From positions 1-64,000 of the forward strand of contig NZ_KB905944.1 of assembly GCF_000381125.1 (NCBI RefSeq): a stretch of 64,000 nucleotides of DNA, given 5' to 3'. The notes below the pieces were generated by a model. It worked only from the letters and a program-made list of their open reading frames with translations, was not told the DNA's origin and did no database searches. The DNA comes from Caldimonas manganoxidans ATCC BAA-369 (GTDB lineage Bacteria; Pseudomonadota; Gammaproteobacteria; Burkholderiales; Burkholderiaceae_C). Position 1 is the stretch's first letter, and each line of letters begins with the position of its first letter. Shown one piece after another: positions 60,580 to 64,000 of the stretch. The translations under genes and the position numbers were made by a program.

Positions 60580-61245
60580 TCAGCCGAGCTGATAGGGCCC
60601 CCCCTTGGCCAACGCGCGCTGATACGCCGGCCGGGCCTGCATGCGCTGCAACAGATGGCGCAGCAGCGGGTAACGATCGTCCAGTCCGCCCCGTGCGGCC
60701 GACGCCTCCAGCACGAAGCTCATCTGGACATCGGCCGCCGTGAACTCATCGCCCGCAAACCAAGGGCGATCGGCAAGTTCGGACTCCATGAACTCGAGAT
60801 GGCGCTCGATGTTGGGCCTGACGACCAGGTCTTTGACCTTGCGCGCAATGCCCGCAGCCACCGGACGCACCAGCCACGGCGACTTGCGCTCCACCATGTC
60901 GAACACCAGCTTCATCACCAGTGGCGGCATCGCCGAACCTTCGGCAAAGTGCATCCAAAAGGTGTAGCGCAGCGCCTCGGGCGTGCCTGGCGCGGGCTTG
61001 AAGCGGCCTTGGCCGTAGCGGTCCACCAGGTATTCCAAGATGGCGCCGGATTCGGCCAGCACCAGCTCGCCATCGGTGATCACCGGCGACTTGCCCAGCG
61101 GATGCACCTGGCGCAACTGCGGCGGCGCCAGCATGGTCTGGGGATGACGCTGATAGTGACGGATCTCGTAAGGCAGCTGCAGCTCTTCGAGCATCCACAG
61201 CACGCGCTGCGAGCGCGAGTTGTTGAGATGATGGACGGTGATCAT
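60580..61245 (-). CDS. Glutathione S-transferase family protein
   Basis: 221 residues. The thioredoxin-like N-terminal domain has MITVHHLNNSRSQRVLWMLEEL (Ser/Asn activating region near 10-12) and GKSPVITDGELVLAESGAILEYL, the glutathione gamma-Glu-binding cis-Pro and E-S motif. The C-terminal domain is all helical with FAGDEFTAADVQMSFVLEA. It resembles GST3-like bacterial enzymes. The substrate is unknown. Convergent with rodA; no operon partner. Confidence 0.92.
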   Translation of the reverse strand: MITVHHLNNSRSQRVLWMLEELQLPYEIRHYQRHPQTMLAPPQLRQVHPLGKSPVITDGELVLAESGAILEYLVDRYGQGRFKPAPGTPEALRYTFWMHFAEGSAMPPLVMKLVFDMVERKSPWLVRPVAAGIARKVKDLVVRPNIERHLEFMESELADRPWFAGDEFTAADVQMSFVLEASAARGGLDDRYPLLRHLLQRMQARPAYQRALAKGGPYQLG

Positions 61246-61317
61246 GTGAACCGGGGGGGTCGAGTCTCAGCCTCAAGCTTACCGGCAAGCGGCATCGGCT
61301 CCGGCGCCGCGTGTCGT

Positions 61318-62379
61318 TCAGACCCGCCAGTGATTGTCCAGCTGCAATGCCGGCACGCGCAGGCGCTCGGTGGCCAAGCCGGCCTCCGGATGCCCGCCCA
61401 TCCACAACCGCTCCTGGGGATCGACGGCCAACGCGCAGGCCTCGCTCAGCGGCACCCAGCCGCGCGCCCGCCCATCGGGGTGGTACAGCGCCACTCCCCC
61501 GGCGCGCGGACAAGCCACCGCAAAACCCTCGGCCGTGCCGGCGATGTCGCCACCGTAGCCGGCCAGCGGCCGATCGAAAGGCACCGCGCGCAAGCCCTCG
61601 GGCTCCAGCAGTGCCAGCACCGGGGCGTGCTCGCGCTGTGTGGCCTCATCGTGCTCGGCTTGCAAGGCCACGCCCAACCGCGATCCGCTCCATGCCAGGT
61701 GGCGCACGCTCAGCCGCTCATCGCGCAACCGCCATTGCCCCAACAGCTGCCCGGCACGCCAGTCCAGACACACCAGCGAGGCGTCCATGCGGTCCAAGCC
61801 CCACTTGCGGCGCCCGGTCTCGGGACGGGTCTCGATGCCGCCATTGGCCACATACAAGCGGTCCGGGTGCTGCCGATCCCACAGCAGCTGATGCGGATCA
61901 CGGCCATGGCTGGGCCATTCCTGCATCACCTCCAAGGTCCTTGCATCCCGTACGGCCACGAGGCCCATGCCGCTGTCCAGGTCGGTTTCGGTGGTCAACA
62001 CCACGCGGCCCTCGGGATGGGGCAACACATGGCCATTGAGGCTGCGGCCGGGGTCCAACCAGGCCCATCGCGGTGATGTGGCCGGCGCCCAGCGCAGCAG
62101 CCAATCCCCCGGGCGGCGGGCCGCGGCATACACGCTGCCGTCCGGGCCGATCCACACCCCGTGCGCCCGGGTGGGCAGGTCCACGGCCGTGTGGACACGC
62201 CAGGCGCCTTGCGCCCTGTCGGCCAGCAGCCAGCCCACTTGGTAGCGCCCGTCGGCCAACCGCCAACTGGCCAACAGGCGCGGCCCCGGCTCGGCCCAGG
62301 CCCAGGCGCTGGCCCCACCCAGGGCCGCCCCCAGCCACAGGCCGAAACGTCGCCGCGTGAGCTCAATCGCCATCGGCAT
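61318..62379 (-). CDS. DUF1513 beta-propeller protein of an iron-linked operon
   Basis: 353 residues with a twin-arginine signal (TRRRFGLWLGAALGGASAWA), so it is exported folded. The rest is a repeat-containing propeller-like domain; HGVWIGPDGSVYAAAR and GRDPHQLLWDRQHPDRLYVANGG are typical of DUF1513. These proteins commonly stand next to imelysin and DUF1111 genes in iron-regulated clusters; their biochemical role is unknown. It overlaps the imelysin gene stop by 17 bases and is last in the visible operon. Confidence 0.88.
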   Translation of the reverse strand: MPMAIELTRRRFGLWLGAALGGASAWAWAEPGPRLLASWRLADGRYQVGWLLADRAQGAWRVHTAVDLPTRAHGVWIGPDGSVYAAARRPGDWLLRWAPATSPRWAWLDPGRSLNGHVLPHPEGRVVLTTETDLDSGMGLVAVRDARTLEVMQEWPSHGRDPHQLLWDRQHPDRLYVANGGIETRPETGRRKWGLDRMDASLVCLDWRAGQLLGQWRLRDERLSVRHLAWSGSRLGVALQAEHDEATQREHAPVLALLEPEGLRAVPFDRPLAGYGGDIAGTAEGFAVACPRAGGVALYHPDGRARGWVPLSEACALAVDPQERLWMGGHPEAGLATERLRVPALQLDNHWRV

Positions 62380-63397
62380 CGGAAAACCCCATCCTCACAT
62401 CGAAGGCCGGCGCCAGTTCGGACTCCGCCAGCCGTTTGAGGGCCGCCAGCGCCTGCGCAGCCCCGGTGACCGTCTCCGGCTGCTGCGGCGTGGCCGCCAG
62501 CACACCGCGTTCGGCCCCCTCGACGGCTGCGCGCCAACGGTCGGCCAGCTCGTTCCACCCGCGACCGCGCAAATACGATTCGAAAGACACCAGCCCCTCG
62601 CCCGGCGTCGGCACCTGCGCGCCGGCACGCGCCAAGGCCGCGATCGCTTCCCAATGGTGGCGCCAGCTCTGGACCGTGCGGCCGCTGGTTTGCCGCGGCA
62701 GGGTCTGCAAGGCGCCGGAACGCAGGGGTTTTTCCATCGCGGCCCAACGCAGCCGCTCCACGGCCCCCACCCATTGATTGACCAGTTCGTCCATGCCGGC
62801 GGCCACCTCGGCCTCGGACCAGTCCTGCGGGGTGCGCTGCGCCAAGCGCTCGAAGTCGTCACGCAGGGCCTGCATGTGGCGCGTCAGATCCTGCCCCAGT
62901 TCCTGCGCATACGCACAAGCCGGGCTGGCCGCAGCCATGGGCTGACGCCACAGCAGCCACTCCAGCGCGGGCCAGCCCTTGGCCGGCGTGCCGATGCGTT
63001 CCAGCGCCTCGGCCCCGCGCGGTTGCGCACGCACGGCCCGCTCGATCAGATTCGGCCGGGTCGGCGCAAAATCGATCTGCCGCAGGCTGCGTCGCCACAG
63101 CACGGGCCCAGTGGCCACGGCCGACAGCCGCTCCCAGGCCGCCACGGCCTCGCCCCAGCGCCGGCGCGCCTGCTCCATGCCGAGCTCGCCGCGGCACGTG
63201 GCCCCCAGGGTCTGCGCCAGCACGAGCGCGGCTTCATGGGCGGCACGCGCCTGAGGGACCGCAAACCACCGATACCACCCCACCAGCACATCCGCCGGGG
63301 TATAGAACGGCACGGCCACCACCTGCCAAGAGGCTTGGGCTTGCGCACCGCCGGCCATGCCCAGCGCGAGGGCCCCCAACACATGTCGACGGTTCAC
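62363..63397 (-). CDS. Imelysin family (ICMP/EfeO-like) periplasmic protein
   Basis: 344 residues starting at GTG 63397, which overlaps the upstream stop by 4 bases (GTGA). A signal peptide (about MNRRHVLGALALGMAGGAQA) precedes two helical-bundle repeats. The usual iron-binding GxHxxE motif is altered: KGWPALEWLLWRQ has Pro in place of His while Glu and the L-L-W context remain, so metal binding may differ from classical imelysins. Likely a periplasmic partner in iron acquisition. It sits between the DUF1111 cytochrome and DUF1513 genes. Confidence 0.85.
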   Translation of the reverse strand: MNRRHVLGALALGMAGGAQAQASWQVVAVPFYTPADVLVGWYRWFAVPQARAAHEAALVLAQTLGATCRGELGMEQARRRWGEAVAAWERLSAVATGPVLWRRSLRQIDFAPTRPNLIERAVRAQPRGAEALERIGTPAKGWPALEWLLWRQPMAAASPACAYAQELGQDLTRHMQALRDDFERLAQRTPQDWSEAEVAAGMDELVNQWVGAVERLRWAAMEKPLRSGALQTLPRQTSGRTVQSWRHHWEAIAALARAGAQVPTPGEGLVSFESYLRGRGWNELADRWRAAVEGAERGVLAATPQQPETVTGAAQALAALKRLAESELAPAFDVRMGFSDADGD

Positions 63398-64000
63398 AGC
63401 GACTCCACGAACTTCACCAAGGCCTCCCGATCCTCGCGGCTCATGCGCAGCACCTGTTGTTTGCTGTCCTCGGCCTCGCCGCCATGCCACAAGATCGCTT
63501 CCAGCACCCCACGCGCCCGGCCATCGTGCAGCAAACGCTGGTGGCCGTTGACATCGCGCAGCAGCCCGATGCCCCACAGCGGTGGCGTGCGCCACTGACG
63601 GCCATGGGCTCGAAAGTCGGGCCGACCGTCGGCCAGCGCCTCGCCCATGTCGTGCAGCAGCAAATCCGTGTAGGGCCAGATGGTTTGATCTTGCAGCGCC
63701 GGGCTGCTCAGCGGCGGAAACGGCGCCTGCGCCGTGCGATAGCTGGGACGGTGACACACCGCGCACTGCGCTTGCGCAAACAACTGCTGGCCGCGCAGCA
63801 CCTGCGGATCGCGCGCGTGGCGGCGCGCCGGCGGGGCCAGCGTAGCGGTGTAGAAAATCACGTCCTGCAACGTCTTGTCGTCGATTTCCGGCGCCTGACC
63901 TCGCGCCCCTCGGGGCGCGGCCAAGCAATCGGCTTGCGCAGGCGTGCAAGCCTCTTGCGGGAAATACGAGGACGTGATGCCCATGTCCCCGAGAAACGCT
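63394..64000 (-). CDS. DUF1111 di-heme oxidoreductase-like protein, C-terminal part
   Basis: At least 201 residues are inside the window; the frame runs off the right edge, so the start is missing. The visible part begins AFLGDMGITSSYFPQEACTP, a landmark of DUF1111 (thiol oxidoreductase-like) proteins. It has one heme-binding motif, CAVCH in FAQAQCAVCHRPS, and ends with VLEAILWHGGEAEDSKQQV. These proteins are periplasmic c-type cytochromes related to MauG-type di-heme enzymes; a second CxxCH should lie upstream. Its stop overlaps the imelysin GTG start, placing both in one operon. Confidence 0.88.
   Translation of the reverse strand, partial: AFLGDMGITSSYFPQEACTPAQADCLAAPRGARGQAPEIDDKTLQDVIFYTATLAPPARRHARDPQVLRGQQLFAQAQCAVCHRPSYRTAQAPFPPLSSPALQDQTIWPYTDLLLHDMGEALADGRPDFRAHGRQWRTPPLWGIGLLRDVNGHQRLLHDGRARGVLEAILWHGGEAEDSKQQVLRMSREDREALVKFVESL

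Overview
The window is high-GC DNA from a betaproteobacterium, most likely order Burkholderiales. The evidence is its gene content and order: gatCAB divergent from mreBCD-mrdA-rodA, recA-recX, a Bug-type solute receptor, a TctDE-like two-component pair, a lipase with its dedicated foldase, an OxyR-dps pair and orphan cheZ. Genus cannot be fixed from the sequence alone. I see no rRNA, tRNA or CRISPR array.

Left end (1-8080) is the accessory part. An ISL3-family insertion sequence, cut by the window edge, sits after codon 17 of a TIR-domain gene. Ten bases upstream of that gene is a PD-(D/E)XK nuclease-like gene, so the pair looks like a broken two-gene antiphage-type locus. A membrane-protein remnant lies upstream of it. 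Next comes a type IV pilin gene (pilA) with a sigma-54-type promoter and a terminator, followed by a GtrA-like flippase, an FAD oxidoreductase and a large membrane protein: a likely pilin or surface-glycan modification locus. Three type II toxin-antitoxin modules (FitAB-like, AbrB-PIN and HigBA-like) are packed into 5991-8012.

From 8081 to 39979 the content is mostly housekeeping: an old-yellow-enzyme reductase, a metallo-beta-lactamase-fold phosphodiesterase, an FHA protein with a PP2C phosphatase, TerC, sucCD, glutamate dehydrogenase, ubiA, oxyR-dps, recG, queA-tgt, rlmJ, a translationally coupled LysR/ChaN/CoA-transferase run, a divergent NAD(P)-binding protein, NnrU, MaoC, cheZ, an HDOD protein, a Bug receptor, moaC, an M48 protease, recX-recA with a LexA box, a MarR regulator and a two-component system.

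From 39980 to 49968 there are two catabolic units. One is a secreted lipase with its foldase. The other is a probable pyroglutamate (5-oxoproline) locus: a three-part TRAP transporter, a divergent MarR-family regulator, a fused ATP-dependent 5-oxoprolinase and pyroglutamyl peptidase. The peptidase would free 5-oxoproline from peptides, the transporter could import it, and the oxoprolinase would convert it to glutamate, which the glutamate dehydrogenase at 16102 can feed into the TCA cycle.

The right end (50143-64000) holds a patatin-like phospholipase, gatCAB (amidotransferase for Gln/Asn-tRNA), the rod-shape operon mreBCD-mrdA-rodA, a glutathione S-transferase, and the distal part of an imelysin/DUF1111/DUF1513 operon of the kind linked to iron uptake, whose first gene runs off the window.
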